From NCBI GenBank assembly GCA_021234155.1, contig JAJEKV010000020.1:5564563-5628562 (forward strand): a stretch of 64,000 nucleotides of DNA, given 5' to 3'. The position numbers were made by a program, and so were the translations under genes. Below the pieces are notes generated by a model that did no database searches, was not told the DNA's origin, and was given only the letters and a program-made list of their open reading frames with translations. Positions 10,590-22,912 of this stretch are shown piece by piece. Source of the DNA: Isoetes taiwanensis (taxonomy: Eukaryota > Streptophyta > Lycopodiopsida > Isoetales > Isoetaceae). Within the stretch, counting starts at the first letter, position 1. Each line of letters begins with the position of its first letter.

Positions 10590-12021
10590 AAATCGTATTC
10601 ATCCACAAGTCTATTACATTAAGGAGTAAGGCCGAGATTAATGAGAGAGGGATTAATACTACGAATCAGTTGACGTGGCCAGTTGAAGAAACAGATTTTC
10701 GCTGGAGAAAGGTTGATTGCAGATCTAATAATAATGCCATCTTATTTTCCACCAAAAAGATTCAAGAGCCTTATTACTGGCTGGCCCTTTGTGGCAGGGG
10801 CAAAGAGTATGAAGATAACATAATGGCTGCCATATAATGTCAATATTCAAAGCTTTGATTCCGCAACTTAAAATCATCGTAAAATACTTTAGACATGGGC
10901 TCTTAGAAATCATAAAATCATACTTTGAATTGACACTGGATATGGATATAACGAAATCAAGAACCATATTGAACTGCAGCTAATAAAAATTCCTAAATTT
11001 TCTCACCTGATCAGGTTCTAAATCATTCATTTGCTGTTCCATCTACTCTAGCATACCCTGTCAAAATTACATCTCTGTATAGTGCATATCACACATGAAA
11101 ATTAGTTGAACGAATGGACAACGTTAAAGTGGATATGGTAGAATGGCAAAGTAAAATAGAAAACAAAGAAATAGCGAATCCTTCAAAAAACATGGCATGG
11201 CATGAGTTTCTTACCTTACTTTGCTTAGTTATGCTTTTGCTCTCTTGTAGTGGATAAGGACGTTTGTCTTCTTCCTCCATATTCTAGCAAGGAATGGAAA
11301 ATGACATATAACGAAATGAAATAAAATGAAGTGAAATGGTAATTTGCATCCATGGGCCATCTTAAAAAAACTAACAGATGATCTAGGTTATCTGAGATAA
11401 GATAGATCTCCAACACCAAGTACGAATCTATAATTTATTCTAGTAAGTTATAACTTAATTATAAGAGCAAAATTTGTTCCAGGCAAACAAAGATTTCAAT
11501 GATTCAGAAGCTTACATGAATCCAGCAAGCAATCAGACCATAATTGTCGTTGTAGTGGTTCTTGCCTTGCAAAACTTAGTCCGTCACATTTGCCTGGAAC
11601 CTTTTCAGATAATAGGGCAAGTATCTGCCGGATTTGGCATGGCCAAGGCAGTCAGATTTGGAACCATGGCGCCACAGTGGTCGCTCCATAATTTGAAGCT
11701 GTCGGATGTGCCGGATGTGCTGTTACATGCAAAAAATACAGTTACGAAATTCCCTGGTGGTTCTTGCATTGCAAAAATTAGTTTGATTACCCATACGTTA
11801 TTGGCCATAAGCAACTCAGACTCAGGGGAAAATGTTTACAAACTTACCACCGGCACCAAATCGAAAAAGGAAAGGCATCACCATAGCTCCGGTTGTTGTT
11901 GTTGCAATGGAATAGCTATTAGACAGTGAGCCGAAAAGTCAAAATAATAACTAACAACTGAACGGCTCAAAATGAAAGTTCTTGGGAAAAAATTGACGGC
12001 CGAGATGCCCTGCACAAACTA
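10590..12021. other. Helitron 5' half, no recognised gene
   Basis: A 151-codon plus-strand frame (11474-11929) is the longest. It includes a hydrophobic stretch and a His/Cys-rich tail but matches nothing I know. Possibly another captured fragment. Confidence 0.3.
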
Positions 12022-12052
12022 CATTTTGCTTTTATTACTATATATAGATAGA
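12022..12052 (-). other. Helitron 5' terminus
   Basis: The minus strand begins TCTATCTATATATAGTAA and continues AT-rich, matching the usual plant Helitron 5' end. The flanking base is A on that strand (T at 12053). Confidence 0.8.
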
Positions 12053-13096
12053 TGGAAGTCAAAATATTCAAGCAGATCATAAAATTTTCTTGACAATGGG
12101 AAAACCTTCATTTGAGCAACAGATTTCGAGAGAAAATACAACCAACCATGCTAGAATATTTTGTTCCCGGTAGACGCACCAATATTTGATGGTTGCTTGC
12201 TTTATTCCATATAGGAAGCAACCTAACATTAGAAAGCAAGGATAAGTGAACCACTGATACACCTAAGATGCCAAATCTGACACGGCAATGCAGATAACAG
12301 TTCTTTAAATCCAAGGTCCACATCTCTGGCATATGACTCCCAATCTTGGATTAGGGTGATTAGATACTCTTGCATTATAGAGTATTATAGATAATTTGGA
12401 GGCATGTACTCTTTATATTGCCTAATGGACATGAGGGTGTGAAATGGTGTGACAATCAATCAATCAATGATATGTGTTGGGAGTGCTGGAATGTTAGGAT
12501 CTGTTGGAAGACAAACCCATCAATTCACATAATCACTTGACCAACATTGCAAATGTCTCAACATCACAATGTTTCCAGTAGTTTTTTTACATGATAGATG
12601 CACAAGAGAAGCTCCAAAGAAGCTCCAAGAGTTCCAAGAGTTCAATTTCAAAAAAAGGAGTATATGATAGTTGTATTCGATTTTATTCATTTATTACAAT
12701 CTTCAACCACTTTGAATACAATTGCAAAATTCCTTGATGCATGGGTTGTAACAAAATTGTGAAGGAGAGTAGAGAAAGAGAAATGTTCAATGCATGTTTA
12801 TTTGTAACAACAATGTAATGCATGAATGCGCTTTTACGTTGGAGGAGAGTCAAGCGCCACGATAAATTTCTTGGATACATTAATATTAGTGAAAAAGTGA
12901 ACAACACATTAATGTTGGTGGAAAAAGGACCAAGATGCCCAAGCAAAAAGACCCTAAGAAAAAAATTTCCCAAGGTTGAAAACCTTACACTTAAGGTGGA
13001 GATTTAGGGCCAGTGTGAGACATATATCTATAAAGAAAATTGATGTATAATTGTTGTTACCTCTCAAGTAGATGGTTGGCTCTTAAAGATTCCAAT
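12053..13096. other. Non-coding stretch
   Basis: AT-rich, short frames only. Contains a short CAAT run near 12450. Nothing recognised. Confidence 0.4.
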
Positions 13097-13199
13097 GTAG
13101 TCCATTGAAGGTCCCACGTGGTCCATTGAAGGGTATTTAGTGGTCCATTAAATGGCATTTTGTGGTCCATTGAAGGGTACATGTGGTCTATTGGGGTTA
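13097..13199. repeat. Minisatellite, five units of about 21-22 bp
   Basis: Units starting GTGGTCCATTGAAGGG (or close variants) begin at 13097, 13118, 13140, 13162 and 13183, spaced 21, 22, 22 and 21 bp apart. The minus-strand translation is therefore repetitive (variants of LQWTT), which makes the frame over this interval spurious. Confidence 0.8.
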
Positions 13200-13963
13200 A
13201 ATTAGCCTCCCGACTTAAAATCTTCCTAGCCAACTCCAAATTTATCGAAAACTCGGTTGTGTAGGATCAATTTAAACCTAAGGACCTAAGCTTCAATATG
13301 GTATGTTAAGAAGAGGACTTAAAAAAAAATTGTCCATCATTATAAATTATGTTTCCTTAAGTGGGCGCTTCATGGGCACCCTTCCCTAATTCGAGTCTAG
13401 TTGTATTATTAGGGCAACCTTATCGTCTAAGTGCAACCTTTTTCACATTTAACAATTACAACCATTGGAAAACCATTCTGAAACCATTGGATATCCAACC
13501 AATACACAAAAAAAGCCACTCAAATACACCAAATTAATTTCAGACCATGTAAACAACACTCTTATATTACAGAGGCGAAATACTACATTGACCACATGAC
13601 ATCATGCTGCTCCTGGCAGCATATTAACCACATTGACCCACATAGCAAAACAGTGACAGATACAAGACTGAGCACATAATATCAAGGTTTATACTAGGTA
13701 ATAAGGACACAGAAAGCCTGTAACAGGACCCAACCCAAACTGAACTGCAGCCACCATAAGTCTTCAAGCCTGCATGGTGCCAGGGTGCCTCCCTGCCATA
13801 CGATCCAGCGCATTGAGATGGCGCACAAGAATACCCTTCAGCAGATTTACATGCCCATGAAAACATTGTCTCTGCCTCAACGAGATTTTCAAATCCTCCA
13901 TCTCCGAGCACTCCAAAGCACTTGAATCCTCTGCAAACTGTTGCACAGACTCTCCTTCACATC
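13200..13963. other. Region downstream of the HUH remnant
   Basis: No clear gene. Minus-strand frames at 13624-13911 and 13764-13967 could contain decayed 3' sequence of the HUH gene, but no motif is visible. Confidence 0.3.
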
Positions 13964-15518
13964 TCAAATTGCAGTAAGAACTTCCTTGGACAACAAATCA
14001 ACGTCAACATGAACATGGAAGCACTCAGACTTCTTGCCCACAGCACCGTTCACATTGCAGCTCCGCAAATCCTCAGCTGATTCTCCCTCGGAATCATTAT
14101 CTATCCTTATGATCTCATGAGGTAACCTATTCTCACCATCAATACCTACTCCAACCTGATCCACTACCACACCTACAAAACAACAATATGTACACGTCAA
14201 GACATGAATCACAAAGACACAGGCACTACCTAATCCACATGAACACTTTTATCGCCTGAATGTAGAGGGATGAACTCTGGCCAGGGCTCATAACGGGCAT
14301 TAGTAGGGACATCTGTAGGGGCAGTGTCATCCTTGAAGGCTGCCGATTCATCCTCATCATCCGTATCCTCAAGATTATTCTGCACTTCATCCCAAATCCA
14401 TTTTCTTCTTCTACCAACACGCTCTACAGAGACAATTCCAGGTGGTGTGTCAAAGATCACCGAGCGCACATCCCTAATAGAAGCACATCCTGGGTTTAAT
14501 ATCAGCGTCCAGGCTCCCTCCACCCGCTACTGTGATATGAATGCGCAGTTCATGGGTAGCACTGCTCAGAACAAACTTATGTGTTCTTAACATTGCAGCG
14601 ACAGCCTGCTCCAAAGATGCATTAAGCTGCCTCTTACCATGGTACAAAACAAAATGGCAGGCCCTCGCCAATAAATTTCGGTTGTCTAGGGTCATGCAGG
14701 ACTTGATGTCACCTGCACCATATAATGCATACATGTCTTTTCCTCTGGCTATCTGCTCTGCACTCACATTCTTCACATGCTGCCTGAAGTGCATTTTTCT
14801 AAGATCTTTTAAGCAGTACCCAATCATACCTTCGTAGCAGTGCAGCTTTGTGTCCTTGAGGGCTTCGCATAAAATAATGCCCCTGGCTGGCTTGTGGCTA
14901 TCCCAGCCAAGATACTTCTTCAGTCTGACATTCACCATAGCTGGAGTGCTAAGGTTGCTCATTGCAACTCGAAAAACATACTGAATATGTAAGTGGTCTA
15001 GCTCAGACCCCCGCTCTTGGCTGACCACCCCAGATATACACTCTTACAGAAAGACACGGCCCCTCCCAAACATCGAGGCCACCTACACTTACCGTGACAC
15101 TCACGTCAAGAGAGCAAGGTTCGTCCACATCTTCACCACAACTCATCCTGGGCCTCTTGTTCTTCCCTCCCCTGGCCACTACCTTCTTTGCCAACGGGGG
15201 TTTCTTATCTCTGAAATCCTGTCTACCTGGCCCCTTGTCTTCAAACAAACGTAGGCACTCCACAAATTGCCATGAATTATTCCCAGCTGCTTCCTTCCCA
15301 CCTGCATCCACCTTCTTCCCTTGGCTTGCATCTGCCACAAGAGGCTCCGGTTGCTCCACAAACATGCTTCCATGGAAATTCTCATTCTCAGAAAGTTTAA
15401 AACCTTCCCACATAGCCCTGCATTCTGCAACAGCACTGCTTTTAGGAGGACTCCCCTCAGCATCCACATTGCCCCTGCCCCTGCCCGATACCCCCCTGGC
15501 TAGCCTCCTCAAGAACAT
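13964..15518 (-). pseudogene. Rep-superfamily HUH endonuclease gene (replitron-like), decayed
   Basis: HUH endonucleases nick and rejoin single-stranded DNA in rolling-circle replication or transposition. The minus strand holds an N-terminal low-complexity frame (15518-15003) ending in a beta-strand-like VSVTVSVGGLDVW, where Rep motif I would lie. The next frame (from 15028) has VSQERGSELDHLHIQ with the His-Leu-His HUH motif (codons near 14995 and 14989), then CYEGMIGYCLKD, a Y-x-x-K motif III with the candidate Tyr codon near 14818. A third frame (14523-14230) continues with LNPGCASIRDVRSVIF and an acidic tail. Frames change near 15029 and near 14500, so at least two breaks or unrecognised introns exist. 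A GTAG...TTTTGTAG pair at 14228-14173 could be a short intron. No helicase domain is seen. The layout fits replitrons, HUH transposons of the green lineage, or a captured Rep gene. Confidence 0.55.
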
Positions 15519-18469
15519 GGCGACAACAACACTGAAGCAAACTCAAGTACCTGTAGGAGACCCCGATTCCGCTGTCATGACTGAGATATCCCTGGAAGAG
15601 AATGGACGGCCATGCAACTTATGAACTGCAACAAGAACACTGCCAATGGAAAGGCGACCTCTTGAACACCATGCGCAGCACCACTCCTGTCCTGCCCACC
15701 ACACCAATCCCCTGCAGCCACATCCCGCTGCCCATGACTTTCCAGAATGGAACAGATGCCACATCCATGAATACGGCCCCTGTCCCGCGGCCATCAAAGA
15801 AAAAAACCTAAATTCTAAAAAAAACAATAGGAATTATCGAACCATTGAAAAAAATAAAAAACCACCAACAAAACCTTAGGAAAAGATCTAGTGCAAACCT
15901 TAGGTAGGGTACATTCAGACCATAGTGTTAAATTGCACTAAATTTTAAAGTAACGAATTGATTGTTATGCTAAATTAAGGTTAATTTTATGGAGGTTTCA
16001 CACCGACTGTTATGCCATTCAATAACACGACAGAATCTGTTAAAACTGGTTTCATATGTAATTTGTTACGTTAACTACTAACATAACAAAATCTATTACA
16101 AACTCTTTCGCACAAGGGTTTGTTACGTTAAATACTAACACAATAGAGAATCTGTACAATCTTTTCACATTGTACAACTATAGAAATTGTTATCTTATTT
16201 TTATTAGTTGCAGAACAAGAGCAAGATATAATACAAAAATTTACATAGACTGTTGACATCGTCAATTGAGGCAACAAAAACCATTTGACTCAATGTTGCT
16301 AGCTTTGCAAGCAATTGTTGTGTTGTCATCCCTTATACTTGGGCAGTTGTCATTACATGTTGACTGCAGCTTGTGCAGCATCTTCTACATCCTTAATAAG
16401 GGTTTTTAGAGAGCAATATGTCTCTCACCTATAAACCTAGAATTGTGTATGCCACAACACATCAAGACAAATAGGAACATCAACATCTAATACGTCATAA
16501 TGGGAGGACCATATACTCACATAATCACAAAGCTTGTCTAGTGTGAATGGGCATAGATTAATAGTATCTGCAAATGTAATAACGAGACAGAGACAAAACC
16601 AGCTGTTAATTTTGCAGCAATGCAATGATGGTATTTGTTGGTCCTTTAGCAGCAATAGTGTATGCACGGCTTTGCTTGATATCAACCTACATCATAACTT
16701 GCAACTATGAGGTTAATGCTAATTGTGTACTAGGTCCAATGGTGACTTGGAACATATTACGTAGTGCACCTTCGTCAATCTGTTACTAAGAATGCATAGT
16801 ATTCCAACTTTTTATTTTCAAATTGCTTCTTGGTTTAAGTTCCAAATGCAGAGACATACTCACCATGCCTATGGACGGAGTCTGACGCATGTCAATCATA
16901 TAAATTTATACTTGGCAAATGCAGTAGTGAAGAAAGTACTGAACCTTATGATCTTAAAATTGGTTTTTTATTCCTGGACAAGGTATATTGTTCTCAAGCA
17001 TTAAATGAACCAAAACCATCTGCTAATTTGATATATATAAGATCTTTTGTGCAGAAGATGGCTTGAGAATTAAAAGGAATGGCTCCATAATATATATTTT
17101 TGCCCAAATCCTAAAAGAAGATAACTAGAAAAAGATGTCAAAACGGAGTTTCCTCTGAGCGAAAAAACGAAGGTTAGTCGCATAATTGAGCACCTGGGGA
17201 ATCGTGCAAAAGTTGGTCCAGATGGATAGCAATCTGCCCTCGCTCGCTCTGTTGGACTCAAATCCGACATGTCCTAGCATGCGTTTGAACCTAACATGGC
17301 TTTCGTCTTCTAACGCCCTTTTTGTATTACAGTTACTTCCTTGCAAAAGGAGTGCTAAGAGGTAAGGATTTAATTCGGTATGAAGAGAAGAAAAAGTTTT
17401 TTTTTCTTGGATTTGATCTCCCCTGTTTTTGCTGAGGTCTCCTCTGTTTTGCTGCTAAGATCTCTGTTGTTTGGTTATAGTGCTTCAAATGCTTTGCAGG
17501 TTTTGGTTATGGTGATTGCAGAGCATTCAAGGCTGCCGGATAAGTTAGGGATAGGGACATGTTTCGAGATAGAGGGAGCAGGGAGCTGGATGAGAGGCAT
17601 ATGGCTAGCGATGGCGCCCTTAGAACCTTGGTTCCATATCAGGATGAAGTAAACTTTGATGTGCGTCATACCACATGAATGCATTACAGCCTACAACCGA
17701 AGTAAGGATGAGAAAATAAGCTGCTGAAGATACACTGCTGTAAAATGACAGAATAGCATACCTTTGTTGAGACATAGCTGTAATGCAGCTGCATTATCAA
17801 ATAAAAAGATGACCAGCAAGAGATGCAAGATAAAGTTCTTCATCTTCCCTTGCCGGAATTGAATTTCTAACAATCCATCAGCTCGAACCCAAAACTAGGA
17901 TGCATTTTTTTAGCAAAGCCAGTCTCTTTTGCTATAAAAGAAAGGATGAACGAGTCTAAGCGTAGGTTTTTAACGTGGCCAAGGACAAGATCTTGGTCCT
18001 CTGGTGTTAAAAATGGAAGTGCATGGCCTTGAAAGAAGGGATGGATCATGATGAACAGAGCAGAAGATATAGGTATTAGACTAGGTAGATGAAATGAATT
18101 AGTCCAAAATGGAGGCTACAACGACTGCGTGCCAGAGACTTTGTATTAATTCAAAGTCTATAGAAAGGTTGTTTGGTGTGGCCCGCACGTCCAAAGATTT
18201 GCTCGAAACTGTAAGCTTAGCACATGATTTACTGTGCTAACAAAACAAAAAATGAAAGCTACTCTATTTTTCACTACTAGAGAAATAAAATAGGATTTGG
18301 GTTGGAATGCATGGAATTTTGTAATATGTAGCAAAATAACAGGGGGTTCCAGAGGATTTGTATGGATGTAAAAATAACAATTCCTGAAACTATAGACCAT
18401 ATATCCCTAAAACAATTGAATGCGTTGTTATAAAAAAAAAATATAGATTCAAGATAAAAAATAATCAGA
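15519..18469. other. Non-coding stretch
   Basis: Some GC-richer sequence to about 15800 may be the 5' part of the HUH element. 15900-16200 is AT-rich with recurrent TTTGTTACGTTAA-like words. The remainder has only short, unmatched frames. No RNA gene is visible. Confidence 0.35.
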
Positions 18470-18547
18470 TTAACTCACTGGGTACATTGGTTAAAGTAGT
18501 CTTATTAGAACATTGAGTTATTTTGGTAGAGGTTCAAGCCCCCCGTA
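18470..18547 (+). repeat. tRNA-like (SINE-like) head
   Basis: ACTCACTGGGTACATTGGTTAAAG resembles a diverged RNA polymerase III A box and is followed after about 35 bp by GGTTCAAGCCC (18531-18541), a near-consensus B box. There is no cloverleaf good enough for a functional tRNA. It fits the head of a tRNA-derived SINE, with the duplicated 86-bp unit just downstream as possible body. Confidence 0.35.
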
Positions 18548-18719
18548 TCTCATATTTTGAAATCTTAGACAAAGTCGTATAGAGGTTTGTTATTCCCTCA
18601 AAACCTTAGGCGGAATCGTATTTCATATTTCAATCTCATATTTTGAAATCTTAGACAAAGTCGTATAGAGGTTTGTTATTCCCTCAAAACCTTAGGCGGA
18701 ATCGTATTTCATATTTCAA
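18548..18719. repeat. 86-bp tandem duplication
   Basis: 18548-18633 and 18634-18719 are essentially identical, each beginning TCTCATATTTTGAAATC and ending CATATTTCAA. The near-perfect identity indicates a recent duplication. Confidence 0.9.
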
Positions 18720-20509
18720 ACGCATAGGCGCCTCCAATCATAAATGACTATAAGCGAAACGAAAGGTGCCCAGGCTCCAACATACGATCTAAGTCGTAGG
18801 ATCGACGACTGTGGTAGTCCAAGGTGCAACTCGTTTAGAATATGTAGCATTAAATATCATCCAAACAAATTCCACCCTATTCTCAAAATATCTAGAATCA
18901 TGCATTTCCACCTAGAAATCAATGTTTATGTGCGTGTCATTTTGGGGTGCAGTGTACTCTCAATCAAACTCCCGAATTGTAATGAAAGTTTCTATTTGAT
19001 GAACATATATGACTTATTCAACATCCTGCAACCTATAAAAATTGACCACGTCCGCTTCAACTTTCTGACCTACAATTACACTCCCCGTGACAACTGCAAT
19101 CTTATTGCCAATGTGGCATTGAAATTCACGGTTCAACTATCGGCCTATTTGCCTGAGAATGGGCAAGAACATGTGTTAATTCTAGAACTCATTGGCTTTC
19201 TTGATTGTTGGGTTGCCAAGTACTTGCAGCATTTTTTAATCTCACAAATCATTCAAACAACTAAATGAATAAAACAATTATCCATGAAACCTAGCCTAGG
19301 CCATGTGATAATTGAACTTAAAATTTCTTAAATCACTAGCAAACATGTGCTCGTCTAGGAAAACAGAAATTGAAATAATTCAACTCACATTGACATATAT
19401 AAAAGACATTGGACATTCATACAAAACAAACTCATGCCTAAAACTGTATTCGTCATTTTTTTGCATTGCTTTCAATATGGTAGGTTAGAGTTCTCCAAGT
19501 TAGACACATTTAGTTCAATTTCACAAGTCCATAGCTGAGTTCCTTTTGACTTAATACAAATCCTCCGTTGCCACGAGTAGGGCAGAAGAAATGTTCTAAT
19601 TTCTTGTATATCTAATGGTACGAAGCACGATAAATTATTTGTTCAACACACTTTTATGATGCATGATAACTTTATGAAACAATAAGGTATGGATCCAAAT
19701 CAACATTGGGTCTTTTCACATAGGGCAGTGTCACAATCCAAAGAAGCAAGACCATTCTATTTTGGCAGGCAATGTTCACATGACACATAAATTGAGATGA
19801 TGTGGAACTTTTTTTTGCTTCAACCATGGGAAAGGGGAGCACGATGGCAAAGCTGCAGAATTTAAATGGTGGTTGAGGGAATTGATGAAGAGACAACAGT
19901 CTATAAATTGATATATTGCTCCATCTTCTAGTTTAAAAAGAAAAAAGGTGAATTGAATTGATTTTTATAGTTCGCAGAGACCAAATTGGCCTATGGAAGA
20001 AGATGGCTTTGGGAAGTGGAGGGAGTAAATAGAAAGAACCTTTGGGGATCAAAGAATATAGAGGACACAAGGAACATTCATTTTGTTCATGGATTCAATC
20101 TAGAATGCCCTATCCAATTGAATATAAGACGTTTATTTTGCTATTGTGTAAATTGCTTAGATGCAGAATGGGAGCTAGTCAAAACTTTTGGTGAGGTGGA
20201 CATGATGTGTATGGCATGTGGATGATGATGTGGAGGTGTTGGTAATGATGTGGCATCATGATGTGTCTATCTTATGGATTCAAACATGTGATTTGAAGAA
20301 CTTTTGCAAGAAATAGAATTTCAATGTAGTGACACGTGCATGGTATCACATGGCAATGTGGGTGACATGTATGGCGACTTGGCCTCTTCTGGTATGTTGT
20401 CATAGGTCAATTTAGGCATAAATGCATGAAATTTGCATTTTCTAAGTAAATTTTGACTTTGGGTGTTTCCCTTAGGAATTTTTGCATTCTCTCTCCTTTT
20501 TTGACTTAT
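18720..20509. other. No recognised gene
   Basis: Includes a 174-codon plus-strand frame (18744-19268) without recognisable domain, AT-biased composition and no splice or promoter context. I do not call it a gene. 20224-20509 holds GATGTGG- and GGCAATG-rich sequence that continues into the dispersed repeat at 20510. Confidence 0.35.
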
Positions 20510-21014
20510 AGGGAGAGGAAGTTGACCTTTGACCATATGTATGACCAAGTCAAGTGGAGTTTTGTGCTTTGAGTGATATGGCAATGGCATGGCAATTGTG
20601 TGGAATGTGAATGACATGTAAAGGGGAAGTTTTGACTAGAAAAATTCTTCAAGGCCAAATTTGACTTGGGAGATGAAATGTAGGCATGGAACTAGAGATC
20701 TCATGAGCATTTCTACATGGCAAAGGGCAAGGAGGATGTAGGATGGGAATCAAAGGGTGTAATCATGCCAAGAACGCAAATGATAGCATTACATACCAAC
20801 AACTCTTCAAGAGGTCTTCAAAAACTTTGCTTGATTCTCCTTCATGCCTTGCTTGTGTGACCTTAGTCAATATGTCCTCACCTTGCTCTTTAAGTCTTCA
20901 AAGTGTGCAAACATGAATTCTCCTTGTCTCTCTAAATTCAAATCAAAGTGTGAGCATAAGTATGTGAAATGTGCCTTGCTCTTCAATGCTGCCATAGCAT
21001 GGCAGCATTATGCC
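20510..21014 (+). repeat. Dispersed repeat X, copy 1
   Basis: From ATAGGGAGAGGAAGTTGACC to CATAGCATGGCAGCA this stretch matches, at roughly 97 percent by eye, 31156-31555 followed by 49483-49609. The second copy is split by an 18-kb nest of insertions. It is non-coding and its origin is unknown. It lies just left of the first gypsy element. Confidence 0.8.
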
Positions 21015-21037
21015 AAACTAAAAGAACAGGCTGGTCT

Positions 21038-22437
21038 TGTGATGTGAATTTTATTGTGGTTGCATCTCTAAACTATATTAAATAATTAAGGGGTATGACG
21101 TGGCATAAGGATGATGTGGCAATGAAATAATTCAAGGAAGTTAGAATTAGAGAAGGAAACGTGAGAAATAGGAAGGAAGGAAGAGATCTCGGGATTAAAA
21201 GAAAAAAAGAGAGAGATAAGTAGAGATTGAAGAAGCGATGGAGGTAAGATCATACTTGATGTTTTTAAAGAAAGAGAGTAAATAATCTATCTGATACAAG
21301 ATGTAGAAGAGGAGGAAAGAACCAAGAACATGCTAAATAATGCTTTTCTCTGCTTGTATCTGCTCGATTCTCTTGTATCTCGGTCGGATTTCGTTTTATA
21401 TTGAGAGCTCCTGAACTGAGATAAGGATTGCAATCAATATAGGGTTAATTCCGAAGCTTTTGCATAAAAAAAAAAAATGTCGAGGGCTTGGGAAATTTGG
21501 GTCCTTAAACACTGCTGTAAATCACGAATTAATGGGTTCTCCTTGGAGCCCAAAGGCCGAAATGGTCATTTAATCCATCTTGGTCTTATAGATCCCCTCG
21601 GGGATCATCTTGATGTGCAAGGCAAGCCATCGAGGCTGCTGCAAGGCTAAATGTGAACCAAGGGAGGTTCTTGATGACCCACCCAATCGGGTGATGCCAA
21701 GTCATCCATTTTAAAGGAGTCCTAGATGTCAAGGGTTCAAACTCGGCTGAGTATATGTTCTGAAGTATTTGTTTTTTTTTGAATCTTAATGAAACAGTAA
21801 GCTTATTTCCTTGCCATATACGAAATTATAGTGTAATGGTTCAGACGTTATTTGCAAGGCTAATGTTAAGGGTTTGAATTTGGCTAGGGACCTGATATTT
21901 TGGCACGTCAAAAAGGTCATTCTAGTTTATGCTGCAGATTAAATTTAAGTTATCTTTAGTTATTGGCTTGGCTTACGATTTTAAGCCATTATAATATTGT
22001 GCAAGATCCATTTTAATCTTAGTATTTGAGTATTTAGGTATTGAGTTATTATTAGATACATTTGACAAGATTTTATCATGTTGCTAGCCTAGTTGCACCT
22101 TGGTTTGCCCACAACTCTACGGGGAGACTAAGCAGAAACCAAGGCCACGAGTGCTAGTCACTCGACACTAGCGAGTGGGCACTGATGAAGCTCGCTAGTG
22201 AGGACTTGACATTGGTCATGTCAAGTTGCACCTAGATGAAGGTGGTCTCATGATCTAGAGACCAGTAGCTCAGGGATGCCGCAACATGCTATTTTTGGGT
22301 TGTGGGTCGATATGCAGGTTCTGCACCCGTGGATCCTGAGGTATTTGTGTTATGTATCTAAGTATTAATGTATTATGTATTATTGTATTAATGTATTATT
22401 ATTAAAGTATTATTGTGTTATGTATCTAAGTATTTGT
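21038..22437 (+). repeat. Left LTR of gypsy element 1
   Basis: Matches the right LTR from its first base through GTATCTAAGTATTAAT near 22373, followed by a short (GTATTA)-rich tract. The right limit is approximate. Confidence 0.75.
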
Positions 22438-22451
22438 GTTATGTGTTTAAG

Positions 22452-22912
22452 GACCCAAATTTCCCAAGCCTGATACTGTTTTCTTTTTTATGCAACAGCT
22501 TCGGAATTAACCCTATATTGATTGCAATCCTTATCTCAGTTCAGGAGCTCTCAATATAAAACGAAGTCCGACCGAGATACAAGAGAATCAAGCATATACA
22601 AGCAGAGAAAAGCATTATTTAGCATGTTCTTGGTTCTTTCCTCCTCTTCTACATCTTGTATCAGATAGATTATTTACTCTCTTTCTTTAAAAACATCAAG
22701 TATGATTACCTCCATCGCTTCTTCAATCTCTACTTATCTCTCTCTTTTTTCTTTTAATCCCGAGATCTCTTCCTTGCTTCCTATTTCTCACGTTTCCTTC
22801 TCTAATTCTAACTTCCTTGAATTATTTCATTGCCACATCATCCTTATGCCACGTCATACCTCTTAATTATTTAATATAGTTTAGAGATGCAACCACAATA
22901 AAATTCACATAT
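22452..22912 (-). repeat. Inverted LTR segment inside gypsy element 1
   Basis: This is the reverse complement of roughly the first 460 bp of the element's own LTR, ending AAAATTCACAT. It resembles the right LTR (shared AAAACAGTATCAGGCTTGGG) more than the left. Head-to-head LTR arrangement of this kind is expected from integration of an LTR element's cDNA into itself. Confidence 0.8.

Larger units (their letters stand above)
8700..12052 (-). mobile_element. Non-autonomous Helitron carrying a PPR gene fragment
   Basis: On the minus strand the element starts with TC (12052-12051) in the typical plant Helitron head TCTATCTATATATAGTAA and ends with CTAG (8703-8700), preceded by a 17-nt hairpin and a 7-nt spacer. 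It sits between host A (8699) and T (12053), which is the known AT target, with no duplication and no terminal inverted repeats. Length is 3,353 bp. No RepHel (HUH plus helicase) coding sequence is inside, so movement would have needed an autonomous partner. About 1.2 kb of a PPR gene is inside, in the same orientation as the element, consistent with Helitron gene capture. Confidence 0.8.

Noticed and set aside
13097-13199. CRISPR-like array
   Set aside because: Units are contiguous imperfect 21-22 bp repeats without unique spacers, in a plant nuclear context.
18744-19268. 174-codon plus-strand ORF
   Set aside because: No domain, no codon bias, AT-rich surroundings and no splice or promoter context. 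Likely chance.
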